NCBI RefSeq assembly: GCF_004791585.1
Contig: NZ_SRUU01000008.1
Location: 168,092 to 232,091 of the forward strand
Direction: 5' to 3'
DNA from: Mesorhizobium sp. M1C.F.Ca.ET.210.01.1.1
GTDB taxonomy: Bacteria; Pseudomonadota; Alphaproteobacteria; Rhizobiales; Rhizobiaceae
DNA length: 64,000 bases
Below, one piece after another: positions 53,344 to 61,303 of this stretch. Numbering within the stretch: position 1 is the stretch's first letter; each line of letters begins with the position of its first letter. The notes beneath the pieces are model-generated. The model was given only the letters and a program-made list of their open reading frames with translations, had not been told where the DNA came from and ran no database searches. Made by a program: the position numbers and the translations under genes.

Positions 53344-55485
53344 CTATTTGGTGCCGCCCAGCGATGAGGCCAGGCGCACCAGCGACAGGAATTCGGCCCT
53401 GTAGCCGAACGGATCGGCGCCGCGGGCGGCCTTGGCGATCTCCAGGATCCGGTCATAGCCGAAATTCGCCGTCTGATCCTCGTCGCGCAGCTTCTGCCCG
53501 AAGGCGGCGACGGCGACCGAGAAGCGCTGGTCGCTTCCTGCCTCATCGAAGGCCGACACCTCGGTGGCCGCGGTCACCGGCGTGGTGATCAGCTTCGACA
53601 CGTTCTCGTTGGGCAGCTTGTAGCGGATCTTGACGAAGGCATATTCGTCCGCATTGGCAACGCCGCCATTGTCGACCTTCGCCTGGCCGTAGCGCAGCGG
53701 ATCGACCTGCTCGGCGCCGCTGCCCTTGGGCGTGATCTCGTAGATCGCCGTCACCGAATGGCCGGAGCCGATGTCGCCGGCGTCGACGCGGTCGTTGTTG
53801 AAATCCTCGCGCTTCAAGGCGCGGGTCTCGTAGCCGACAAGACGATATTCCGAGACCGCGGCTGGATTGAACTCGACCTGGATCTTGACGTCTTTGGCGA
53901 TGGTGAACTGCGTCGAGGATGCGTCCTCGACCAGCACCTTCTCGGCCTCGGCCAGCGTGTCGATATAGGCCGCCGTGCCGTTGCCGTTCTGGGCGATGGT
54001 CTGCATCATCTGGTCGTTCAGATTGCCGCGACCGAAACCGAACACTGAGAGGAACACGCCTGTCTTGCGCTCCTTCTCGATCAGCTGCTTGAGGTCGTCG
54101 TCATCGGTCTGGCCGACATTGAAATCGCCGTCGGTGGCAAGCATCACCCGGTTGACACCATCCTTGACAAAGGACTGCTGGGCAAGCTTGTAGGCCTCCT
54201 TGATGCCGGCCTCGCCGGCCGTCGATCCGCCCGGCTCAAGGTTGTCGATGGCGGACAGTATCTTTTCCTTCTCCGCCGCCTTCGTCGGCATCAGCACCGT
54301 GCCGGCATTGCCGGCATAGGTGACGATGGAGACGGTATCGTCGGGCTTGAGCTTGCCGACCAGTAGCCGGAAGGCGGACTTCAAGAGCGGCAGCTTGTCC
54401 GGCTCGTCCATCGAGCCCGACACGTCGATCAGGAACACCAGATTGGCCTTCGGTTGCTCGGCCGGCTTCACGTCGAAGCCCTTGATGGCGACATGCATCA
54501 GCTTGGTGCGCTCGTTCCAGGGTGTCGGCATGACCGTGACGGTCGAATTGAACGGCGTCGCAGCTGAATCCGGACCCTTCCAGTCATAAGGGAAGTAGTT
54601 GATCATCTCCTCGACGCGGACCGTATCGGGATCCGGCAGAGTGCCTTCCTTCAGCGATCGCCGCACGAAGGAATAGGAAGCCGTGTCGACATCGATCGAG
54701 AATGTCGAGACCGGATCCTGGGCGGTTTCGTGCACCGGATTGGTCTTGAAGGTCTCGATGCGGTCGCGGTTTTCCTCCTGCGGCTGCAACTGGTCAGCAG
54801 GCATGGGCGCGGGCTGCGCCATCAGCTTGGAATCGGCGACCGCGCCTGCCGGCATCTGGGCAGACCGCATGGCGGCTGCCGGGGCCTGACCGTTCGCGCG
54901 TCCGCCAGCCGCGAGTTGGCCACTCTCCGCCGGCGCCGGTGGTGGAACAGGCATTGCCTCAGGTGCCATCTCCTGCTTGACCAGGCTGTCGACCTCGGTC
55001 GCCGGTTTCGGCGGCGATGCCGGCGCGATCCGCGCCTCATCTTCGACACGCCTCTCACTTTCGGCGTCGGCTTTCTTCTCCTTGGCGGGGGCGGTGGCCA
55101 GCGGCTCGTTGACCGCTGGTTGTTCCGGCGCAGGCTTCTGCGCTACCGGCTTGTCGGCCACCGTCTCGGTGATCGTTCCGGTGCCGCCGATGACGGGCGG
55201 CTGCTCCTTCAACATCTCGAAAGCGGCATATCCGGCGATAGGCAGCGCGACCAGCGCGGTGATCGCCGGCGTGGCGATGAGTTTCCGTTGCATGATTTCT
55301 CTCCAGAGCTTTCTTGCTCGCTCCGTGAGACGAAGGCCTGCTGCCGTTCCTTGGGGGGCGGTCGAAATTTTTTCCTGGCCGTCGAAGGCGGTCATCGCGG
55401 CAGCGAATGCGCGGGCTTTCGCCTCGCCGTCGGGCGCCGGCACTGCGATATCGCGCAGCCTTTCGAGTTCGTTGTCGTCGACCAT
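53344..55485 (-). CDS. VWA-domain membrane protein encoded with an ECF sigma factor
   Basis: The 713-residue protein has a cytoplasmic N-terminus, one membrane helix (LIATPAITALVALPIAGYAA, about 70-89), a Pro/Ala/Gln-rich linker to about 240, and a YfbK-type von Willebrand A domain with MIDAS motif DVSGSMDEP. The arrangement places the VWA part in the periplasm. Its start (ATG at 55485, with GGGGAAG upstream) is right at the stop of the sigma factor gene, so the N-terminal part probably acts as the anti-sigma factor. Confidence 0.85.
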   Translation of the reverse strand: MVDDNELERLRDIAVPAPDGEAKARAFAAAMTAFDGQEKISTAPQGTAAGLRLTERARKLWREIMQRKLIATPAITALVALPIAGYAAFEMLKEQPPVIGGTGTITETVADKPVAQKPAPEQPAVNEPLATAPAKEKKADAESERRVEDEARIAPASPPKPATEVDSLVKQEMAPEAMPVPPPAPAESGQLAAGGRANGQAPAAAMRSAQMPAGAVADSKLMAQPAPMPADQLQPQEENRDRIETFKTNPVHETAQDPVSTFSIDVDTASYSFVRRSLKEGTLPDPDTVRVEEMINYFPYDWKGPDSAATPFNSTVTVMPTPWNERTKLMHVAIKGFDVKPAEQPKANLVFLIDVSGSMDEPDKLPLLKSAFRLLVGKLKPDDTVSIVTYAGNAGTVLMPTKAAEKEKILSAIDNLEPGGSTAGEAGIKEAYKLAQQSFVKDGVNRVMLATDGDFNVGQTDDDDLKQLIEKERKTGVFLSVFGFGRGNLNDQMMQTIAQNGNGTAAYIDTLAEAEKVLVEDASSTQFTIAKDVKIQVEFNPAAVSEYRLVGYETRALKREDFNNDRVDAGDIGSGHSVTAIYEITPKGSGAEQVDPLRYGQAKVDNGGVANADEYAFVKIRYKLPNENVSKLITTPVTAATEVSAFDEAGSDQRFSVAVAAFGQKLRDEDQTANFGYDRILEIAKAARGADPFGYRAEFLSLVRLASSLGGTK

Positions 55486-55487
55486 GG

Positions 55488-56051
55488 TCACACTTCCCCG
55501 GCTGAACGCATGAGCGCCTTCAGCCGTTTCTTCGCTTCATGGATGTGCCAGGAAACCGTCGTCTCCGAAATCGCCATCACATCCGCCGCCGCGGCATGGC
55601 TCAGCCCTTCGCCATAGACCAGCAGCACCGCGTCGCGCTGCTTGTCCGGCAGCATGCGCACCGCCGCCCATAGCGCCTCGGCCGGATCCTGGCCCTCCGC
55701 CGAGCCCTCCCCCGCAATCAGCGTGTAGGTGCCAAAGGCTTCCGTCTTGGCTGTGTCGCGGGCCTGCTTGCGCATCATGTCGCGCGCCGCGTTCAGCGTC
55801 ATGGCGTAGAGCCATGTCGTGAAGGCGCCATTGCCCTGGTAGTCGCGGATCGCGCGGCCGAGCCGCACGCAGACGTCCTGGGCAATGTCCTCGGCGTCCG
55901 CCTTGCGGCCGCACCAGCGATAGGCGGCGCGATAGACGAAGCCATAGTGCCTTTCGACCAGTTTGCCGAAAGCCCCCCTGTCTCCGCCCCTCGCCCGCCC
56001 GATCAATTCGGCATCGGAGGCTTCGCTGTCGTCCAGCATCATCGCCGTCAT
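55488..56051 (-). CDS. ECF-type RNA polymerase sigma factor
   Basis: The 187-residue protein has sigma region 2 (AFGKLVERHYGFVYRAAYRW, AEDIAQDVCVRL) and region 4 (LPDKQRDAVLLVYGEGLSHAAAADVMAISETTVSWHI), the normal size of an ECF sigma. It would direct transcription of its own operon and others when released by its membrane partner. Three starts (56051, 56042, 56039) are close; the first is used. Confidence 0.93.
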   Translation of the reverse strand: MTAMMLDDSEASDAELIGRARGGDRGAFGKLVERHYGFVYRAAYRWCGRKADAEDIAQDVCVRLGRAIRDYQGNGAFTTWLYAMTLNAARDMMRKQARDTAKTEAFGTYTLIAGEGSAEGQDPAEALWAAVRMLPDKQRDAVLLVYGEGLSHAAAADVMAISETTVSWHIHEAKKRLKALMRSAGEV

Positions 56052-56172
56052 TTGCCTGTTGGACGAAGGCTAATGGCTAATCCTTGGGGCGATGGAAAGA
56101 TTTTTTTGCAAAGGCATAACTTCCTTCTCGCCATTCACAGGGAGAAGGTGTCCGGAGAACGGATGAGGGATA

Positions 56173-56196
56173 GCGCGAACATTTGAAGGTTCGCGC
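56173..56196. repeat. Inverted repeat in the sigma-factor upstream gap
   Basis: GCGCGAAC (56173-56180) and GTTCGCGC (56189-56196) form an 8-bp stem and lie just after the end of the dienelactone-hydrolase gene on the minus strand. The preceding 60 bases (CCTTCTCGCC..GGGAGAAGGTG) have the look of another dispersed repeat. It may act as a terminator. Confidence 0.5.
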
Positions 56197-56230
56197 CAAG
56201 CACGCCCTCCTCGCAGTCTGCAAGCGAAAC

Positions 56231-56962
56231 CTATCCGAGTGTCTCACCAAAGAACGTGGTCAGCCGCTTCCAGTGCCGCTCGGCGCCAGCTTCGTCGAAG
56301 ACGCCATGGTCCGGCACACACCAGCCATGCGCCATGCCGACGTAGTTCTCGATCACGTGGTCGACCTCCGCCACACGCAAGGCCTCGGCCAGCCGCGCCG
56401 ACTGCGCCGGCGGAAAACTGCCGTCGACGCCTGCGACGCCGACATAGACGCGCGCCTTGATCGACGCCGCTTTCAGGTGTGGACTGTCGGGCGCGTCGCT
56501 TGCCAGATTGCCGCCATGGAAGCTGGCTGCGGCGGCGATGCGGCCGGGATAAGCCGCCGCAGCGCTCAACGCCCGCGCGCCGCCCATGCAATAGCCAACG
56601 ACGCCGACAGGTCCGGCAAAACCTTCCGCCGCCAGGGCATCGAGGAAGGCCGCGCCGTCACTGATCGTCATGTCCTGCGTCGTCGCACTTCTCAACGCCG
56701 TCATTTCAGCCTTCGTCCTTTCCTCGCCAAAAGCGGTCTTGGGATCGAACGGTCCGTAGGGCGCACTGCGGTAGAACAAGTCGGGCACCAGCACGCCATA
56801 GCCATGCCCCACCAGGCGCTCGGCCATCTCGTCGAGAGCTGGGCGCGGACCGAAAATATCCATGTAGAGGACAACGCCGGCTCTGGCCTCGGCAGCCGGT
56901 CGGAAAAGCCTCGCTTTCACCTTGCCGTCCCCGGTTTCGATCTCGATGTCTTTCCGGGTCAT
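56231..56962 (-). CDS. Dienelactone hydrolase family protein
   Basis: The 243-residue alpha/beta hydrolase has the family's Cys nucleophile in GVVGYCMGGARAL, and His in MAHGWCVP. Substrates in the family are cyclic ester lactones or other esters; here none is indicated. ATG at 56962 has GGAGAG upstream, while the longer in-frame start has no such site. No catabolic cluster surrounds it. Confidence 0.87.
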   Translation of the reverse strand: MTRKDIEIETGDGKVKARLFRPAAEARAGVVLYMDIFGPRPALDEMAERLVGHGYGVLVPDLFYRSAPYGPFDPKTAFGEERTKAEMTALRSATTQDMTISDGAAFLDALAAEGFAGPVGVVGYCMGGARALSAAAAYPGRIAAAASFHGGNLASDAPDSPHLKAASIKARVYVGVAGVDGSFPPAQSARLAEALRVAEVDHVIENYVGMAHGWCVPDHGVFDEAGAERHWKRLTTFFGETLG

Positions 56963-57065
56963 GATGCTCTCCGTCGGCTGTCGCGGGATAGATATCCGGC
57001 TGGAGCGGCCCGGCAAGACAATCCCGGAGCCCGCCGTTCAAGATTTCGTGCAGTTGGCCCTGATC

Positions 57066-57755
57066 CTACAGCCGAGCAAAGGCCGCCATGTGAAAGACCT
57101 GCACCTCCGGCGGATAACGAAATGATGTGCCGTAGGGACAGGCGTTGCGGTCGAGACAACCGCCGGTCCGGCAGGGCTCGCCTCGATATCCCCTCACATG
57201 GCCAAGGCAGGTCTGGTGGGCAAAGCCTTGCACGGAATAGGCCTCGACCGGACAGGATCTCAAGCAAGGCTTGTCGGTGCATGTGTCGCACAGATGGATC
57301 GCTTCCCGAGGTTCAGGAAGGACGATCTCCTGTTCCAACAGCAGCGCTCCCCGATAAGCATGCCAGAGCCCATATTCGGGATGCATCAGGATGCCGAGCG
57401 GCGACGGCTTCAGCCGCTCCGCCCGCATCGCCCATTGCTGGAACGGCAGATAGGGCCGGTCCGAGGGGGACACCGCGCGTGCGCCGAATTCTTCGGCCAC
57501 GGCGCCGATCGCCACGCGTGACCATGTGTCGAGTGGATTGGCGATAGGCTGCGGTTGCCCCTCGAGCCAGCGCTGGAAATGCGGCCAGGGCGCCGCGCCC
57601 GCCTGCCCGACCAGCAGGACGGACTTGGCGGGGTTGCCGGAAACTCCGGCCGGCGCGGCTTCATCGTCGGCAAAGGCGAAGCCGCCGCGCAGGATCAGTC
57701 CGCAATCTGCCAGCGCGGCCGCGATATCCCCAATCGTGCCGCGCGAAAAAATCAT
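57066..57755 (-). CDS. Eight-cysteine iron-sulfur protein (4Fe-4S, QueG-ferredoxin-like)
   Basis: The 229-residue protein has a Cys set C156-x2-C159-x4-C164-x3-C168P and a second set C183, C195, C200, C206P, which would hold two 4Fe-4S clusters in a layout like the ferredoxin part of epoxyqueuosine reductase. The N-terminal half (about 1-150) has no recognised domain. It lies beside the mttB-like gene 57845 on the same strand, 89 bases away, and could supply electrons to reactivate the corrinoid. That role is inference. Confidence 0.75.
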   Translation of the reverse strand: MIFSRGTIGDIAAALADCGLILRGGFAFADDEAAPAGVSGNPAKSVLLVGQAGAAPWPHFQRWLEGQPQPIANPLDTWSRVAIGAVAEEFGARAVSPSDRPYLPFQQWAMRAERLKPSPLGILMHPEYGLWHAYRGALLLEQEIVLPEPREAIHLCDTCTDKPCLRSCPVEAYSVQGFAHQTCLGHVRGYRGEPCRTGGCLDRNACPYGTSFRYPPEVQVFHMAAFARL

Positions 57756-57844
57756 TCCTTCTGGTCCGGGTCGGAGAACGCGCTCCGCCAGACTTCCTTA
57801 TGGATGATGTTGGCGACTTTAGCCCGGCCTGACTCGGGCTCCTT

Positions 57845-59419
57845 TCACGTGAAGGCGTCGGCCATCGAGCCCTTCTTCTTGGCGATGAAGTCCTTCAGCG
57901 CCTCGTCGATCGCCTGATCGAGATGCGGCGCCTCGTAGCTTTCCAGCCAGCGGCGGGCGAGCTCGTTGGCGCGCTGCGGTGCTGTCTTCTCGCCTTCGGC
58001 CAGCCACTGCTCATAGGAATTGTTGTCGGCGATGTTGGAGCGATAGAAGGCCGTCTGGAAATTGGCCTGGGTGTGGTCGCAGCCGAGGTAGTGGCTGCCC
58101 GGCCCGACCTGGCGGATGGCATCCATCGCCTGGCCGTTTTCCGACAGGTCGACACCTTCCGAAAACTTCTGCTGCATGCCGAGCTGGTCGATGTCCATCA
58201 TGAACTTTTCGTAGCAGGATGCGAGGCCGCCCTCGAGCCAGCCTGCCGAATGCAGCACGAAGTTGGTTCCGGCAAGGATCGTCGAGTTCAGCGTGTTGGC
58301 GCTCTCATAGGCCGCCTGCGCATCCGGGATTTTTGACGCGCAGAGCGAGCCGCCGGTGCGGAACGGCAGGCCGAGCCGGCGGGCGAGCTGCGCGGCGCCA
58401 TAGGAAACCAGCGACGGCTCCGGCGTGCCGAAGGTCGGCGCGCCCGACTGCATCGAGATCGACGAGGCGAAGGTGCCAAACAGCACCGGCGCGCCGGGCC
58501 TGATCAACTGCGTGAAAGAGGCCCCTGCGAGCACTTCTGCCAGCACCTGCGTCAGCGTGCCGGCGACCGTCACCGGGCTCATGGCACCGGCCAGGATGAA
58601 GGGCGTGACGATGCAGGCCTGATTGTGACGCGAATAGACCTTCAGCGCGCCGAGCATGGTCTCGTCGAACACCATCGGTGAGTTGGCGTTGATCAGGCTG
58701 GTCAGCACCGTGTTGTTCTCGACGAAGTCATCGCCAAACACAATCTTGGCCATCGCCACCGTGTCTTCTGCTCGCTCGGGCGCGGTCACCGAACCCATGA
58801 ACGGCTTGTCCGAATAGCGGATATGCGAATAGACCATATCGAGATGGCGCTTGTTCACCGGCACGTCCACCGGCTCGCACACCGTACCGCCCGAGTGATG
58901 GATCGACGGCGCCATGTAGGCGAGCTTCACGAAATTCCGGAAATCCTCGATCGTCGCGTAGCGGCGGTTGCCGTCGAGGTCGCGCACGAAGGGCGGGCCA
59001 TAGACCGGCGCGAACACCGTCGCCTTGCCGCCGATCTGCACCGAACGCTCCGGATTGCGCGCGTGCTGGGTGTAGACGGAAGGCGCAGTCTTGAGCAGCG
59101 AGCGGCAGAGCCCCTTGGGGAAATGCACGCGCTCGCCCTTCACGTCGGCGCCGGCCTCCTTCCACAGCGCGAGCGCCTCGGCATCGTCACGGAAGATGAT
59201 GCCGATCTCTTCCAGCACTGTATCGGTGTTCTTCTCGATCAGCGCCAGGCCTTCCTCGTCGAGGACCTCATAGACGTTGATCTTGCGCTTGATGTAGGTG
59301 AGCTGGGTGCCTGGACCGCCGCCCGAGCGGGCCGCTCGCCGCGCCGCCGCGCCGCCGCTGGCGCCGCGTCCGCGTCGTCCACCCGACGCTTCCTGTTCGA
59401 CTGCCGCGTTATCGCTCAT
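57845..59419 (-). CDS. MttB-family corrinoid methyltransferase, non-pyrrolysine, paralogue 2
   Basis: The 524-residue paralogue of the protein at 41010 keeps the barrel motifs (VTPFILAGAMSPVTVAGTLT, QVGPGSHYLGCDHTQ) and also has no in-frame amber codon. An Arg/Gly-rich N-terminal tail (residues about 13-35) precedes the domain. It would demethylate a quaternary amine and pass the methyl to the corrinoid protein encoded divergently at 59692. The ATG at 59419 has GGAAG upstream. Confidence 0.9.
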   Translation of the reverse strand: MSDNAAVEQEASGGRRGRGASGGAAARRAARSGGGPGTQLTYIKRKINVYEVLDEEGLALIEKNTDTVLEEIGIIFRDDAEALALWKEAGADVKGERVHFPKGLCRSLLKTAPSVYTQHARNPERSVQIGGKATVFAPVYGPPFVRDLDGNRRYATIEDFRNFVKLAYMAPSIHHSGGTVCEPVDVPVNKRHLDMVYSHIRYSDKPFMGSVTAPERAEDTVAMAKIVFGDDFVENNTVLTSLINANSPMVFDETMLGALKVYSRHNQACIVTPFILAGAMSPVTVAGTLTQVLAEVLAGASFTQLIRPGAPVLFGTFASSISMQSGAPTFGTPEPSLVSYGAAQLARRLGLPFRTGGSLCASKIPDAQAAYESANTLNSTILAGTNFVLHSAGWLEGGLASCYEKFMMDIDQLGMQQKFSEGVDLSENGQAMDAIRQVGPGSHYLGCDHTQANFQTAFYRSNIADNNSYEQWLAEGEKTAPQRANELARRWLESYEAPHLDQAIDEALKDFIAKKKGSMADAFT

Positions 59420-59691
59420 GATCGTTCTTCCTATTAATTGGCCTGAATTTGGCTGGCGGCCGGTTTGCCGCCGCTTCTTTCTGGATCGTAGCCATGCACC
59501 CTATTGGAAACGGCTCGCCAGCGCCAACGCCTGTCGCAAAATCGACAAGAAAAGCGCCAACTTTTCAGTCGCTTTCCTTTTGCGGGAAGTCGCAAATCAG
59601 CTATGGCTACCTTGCCCTCGCGGGTTAGGTATTGGCGCATCGATTTTTAGGCTGCCGCAGTCATCCCGAGCAGCAAGGAGCCCGAGAAAAA
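59420..59691. promoter_or_regulatory. Divergent control region of mttB-like and corrinoid-protein genes
   Basis: The 272 bases hold both promoters. GTCGC occurs three times (59533-59537, 59568-59572, 59589-59593), the last two 21 bases apart, two with a following CAAA(A)TC. AGCGCCAAC appears twice (about 59520-59528 and 59553-59561). Such direct repeats fit AraC-type regulators of betaine metabolism, some of which recognise TGTCGC-like half-sites. No riboswitch is seen. The ribosome site AAGGAG for the corrinoid gene is near 59675. Confidence 0.5.
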
Positions 59692-60390
59692 ATGTCCGAC
59701 GACGAGATCATCCTTTCCGAGCTTTCCGACGAGGAGCTCGTGCAGCAGATGCACGACGACCTTTATGACGGACTGAAGGAAGAGATCGAGGAAGGCACCA
59801 ACATCCTTCTTGAGCGCGGCTGGCAGCCCTACACGGTGCTGACCGAAGCGCTGGTCGAAGGTATGCGCATCGTCGGCGAGGATTTCCGCGACGGCATTCT
59901 GTTCGTGCCGGAAGTGCTGCTCTCGGCTAACGCCATGAAGGCCGGCATGGCCATCCTGCGTCCGCTGCTGGCCGCCACCGGCGCGCCGAAGCAGGGCAAG
60001 ATGGTGATCGGCACCGTCAAGGGCGACATCCACGACATCGGCAAGAACCTCGTCGGCATGATGATGGAAGGCGCCGGCTTCGACGTCGTCGACCTCGGCA
60101 TCAACAATGCGGTCGAGAAATATCTCGAAGCGATCGAGCAGCACCAACCCGACATCATCGGCATGTCGGCGCTGCTCACCACCACCATGCCCTATATGAA
60201 GGTCGTCATCGACACGATGAAGGAAAAGGGCATCCGCGACGACTATGTGGTGCTGGTCGGCGGCGCGCCGCTCAACGAGGAGTTCGGCAAGGCCGTCGGC
60301 GCCGACGCCTATTGCCGCGACGCCGCGGTGGCCGTCGAGACCGCCAAGGATTTCATGAAGCGCAAGCATAACGTTCGCGCTTCCGCCTGA
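59692..60390 (+). CDS. Corrinoid (B12-binding) protein, MtbC/MttC/MtgC type
   Basis: The 232-residue protein has a helical cap (about 15-95) and a Rossmann-like B12 domain with DIHDIGKNL; His114 would be the lower cobalt ligand. It carries the methyl group between the MttB-type enzymes and a second methyltransferase. The N-terminus (MSDDEIILSELSDEELVQQM and on) is strongly acidic. It is the only corrinoid protein in the window, so must serve both paralogues if they act here. A strong terminator follows. Confidence 0.93.
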   Translation: MSDDEIILSELSDEELVQQMHDDLYDGLKEEIEEGTNILLERGWQPYTVLTEALVEGMRIVGEDFRDGILFVPEVLLSANAMKAGMAILRPLLAATGAPKQGKMVIGTVKGDIHDIGKNLVGMMMEGAGFDVVDLGINNAVEKYLEAIEQHQPDIIGMSALLTTTMPYMKVVIDTMKEKGIRDDYVVLVGGAPLNEEFGKAVGADAYCRDAAVAVETAKDFMKRKHNVRASA

Positions 60391-60410
60391 CCCAAGCATC
60401 AGGATGGACC

Positions 60411-60444
60411 GAAAAAGCCGCGCCTTGCAGCGCGGCTTTTTTGT
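60411..60444 (+). terminator. Intrinsic terminator of the corrinoid-protein gene
   Basis: AAAAAGCCGCGC and GCGCGGCTTTTTT form a perfect 12-bp stem with a short loop, ending in six T. It is symmetric and may serve the minus strand as well (entericidin gene). Confidence 0.92.
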
Positions 60445-60470
60445 TCCCAGATGATGAACTAGGCTGAAGA

Positions 60471-60605
60471 TCAGTTGACAGTGTCTTTGACCGCCCTTGC
60501 CGTCGATTTGACATCCTTGCCGACGCCCCGGATGGTGTTGGCGCAGGCCGTGAGTGCAAGCGCACAGGCAAGGATGGCCACCGGCGCGATGCGTAGCAGT
60601 TTCAT
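60471..60605 (-). CDS. Entericidin-like small lipoprotein
   Basis: The 44-residue product MKLLRIAPVAILACALALTA-CAN... has a lipoprotein signal with lipobox Leu-Thr-Ala-Cys (Cys21) and the short alternating tail (TIRGVGKDVKSTARAVKDTV) of entericidin A/B-type lipoproteins. It would be anchored in the outer or inner membrane; the family is tied to envelope stress. It lies opposite to the DUF1638 gene and is often missed because it is so short. Confidence 0.85.
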   Translation of the reverse strand: MKLLRIAPVAILACALALTACANTIRGVGKDVKSTARAVKDTVN

Positions 60606-60657
60606 GGATAGTGTCTCCCTCGACAGATATTAGCCCCGCAGCGAAAGCCGGCCCGAC

Positions 60658-61290
60658 TTGGTTAAAACGCGAAAAAAGGAACCGAATCAAACAGACAGGC
60701 TGCTCGTCATCGCCTGCGGGATGATTGCGCGCGAAGTTTTGGCCGTCAAGCAACAGCTAAAGCTCGACCATCTCGAGCTGACCTGTCTGCCGGCCGAGTT
60801 CCACTTCTATCCGGACCGCATCGCGCCGGCGATGGACAAGGCGATCGAGAAGGCCAAGGCGGAAGGCTACCAGCATATCTTCGTCGGCTATGCCGACTGC
60901 GGCACCGGCGGCATGCTCGACCGCGTGATCGAAAAACATGGCGTCGAGCGCATGGCCGGCCCGCACTGCTTTGCTTTTTACCAGGGCATGGATGCCTATG
61001 CGAGGGTCGCCGACGACGACATGATGTCGTTCTACATGACCGACTTCCTCTGCCGTCAGTTCGAGGCCTTCTTCATCAAGCCGCTCGGCCTCGACAGGCA
61101 TCCCGAGCTGATCAAGGACTATTTCGGCAACTACGAGAAGCTGGTCTACCTCGCCCAGACCGATGATCCCGAGCTTGACAAGGTCGCGGAACATGCCGCC
61201 GCTTTGCTCGGCCTCGCCTATGAGCGCCGCTCGACCGGCTATGGCGACCTGACCGGCGAACTGGCGCGAGCGGCAGCCGGCGCCGTCTGA
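60658..61290 (+). CDS. DUF1638 domain protein linked to corrinoid methyltransferases
   Basis: The 210-residue protein (LLVIACGMIAREVLAV, LPAEFHFYPDRIAPA, VGYADCGTGGMLDRVIEK) belongs to DUF1638, which recurs next to MttB-type and corrinoid protein genes in bacteria and archaea. Conserved Cys residues (CGM, DCGTGG, CFAFYQGMDAYA) may bind a metal or cluster. TTG at 60658 is taken as the start because it gives MVKTRKK; no ATG lies closer than 60720. Its function is unknown, but a role in methyl transfer or corrinoid handling is likely. Confidence 0.8.
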   Translation: MVKTRKKEPNQTDRLLVIACGMIAREVLAVKQQLKLDHLELTCLPAEFHFYPDRIAPAMDKAIEKAKAEGYQHIFVGYADCGTGGMLDRVIEKHGVERMAGPHCFAFYQGMDAYARVADDDMMSFYMTDFLCRQFEAFFIKPLGLDRHPELIKDYFGNYEKLVYLAQTDDPELDKVAEHAAALLGLAYERRSTGYGDLTGELARAAAGAV

Positions 61291-61303
61291 AGGCATCTGC
61301 CTT

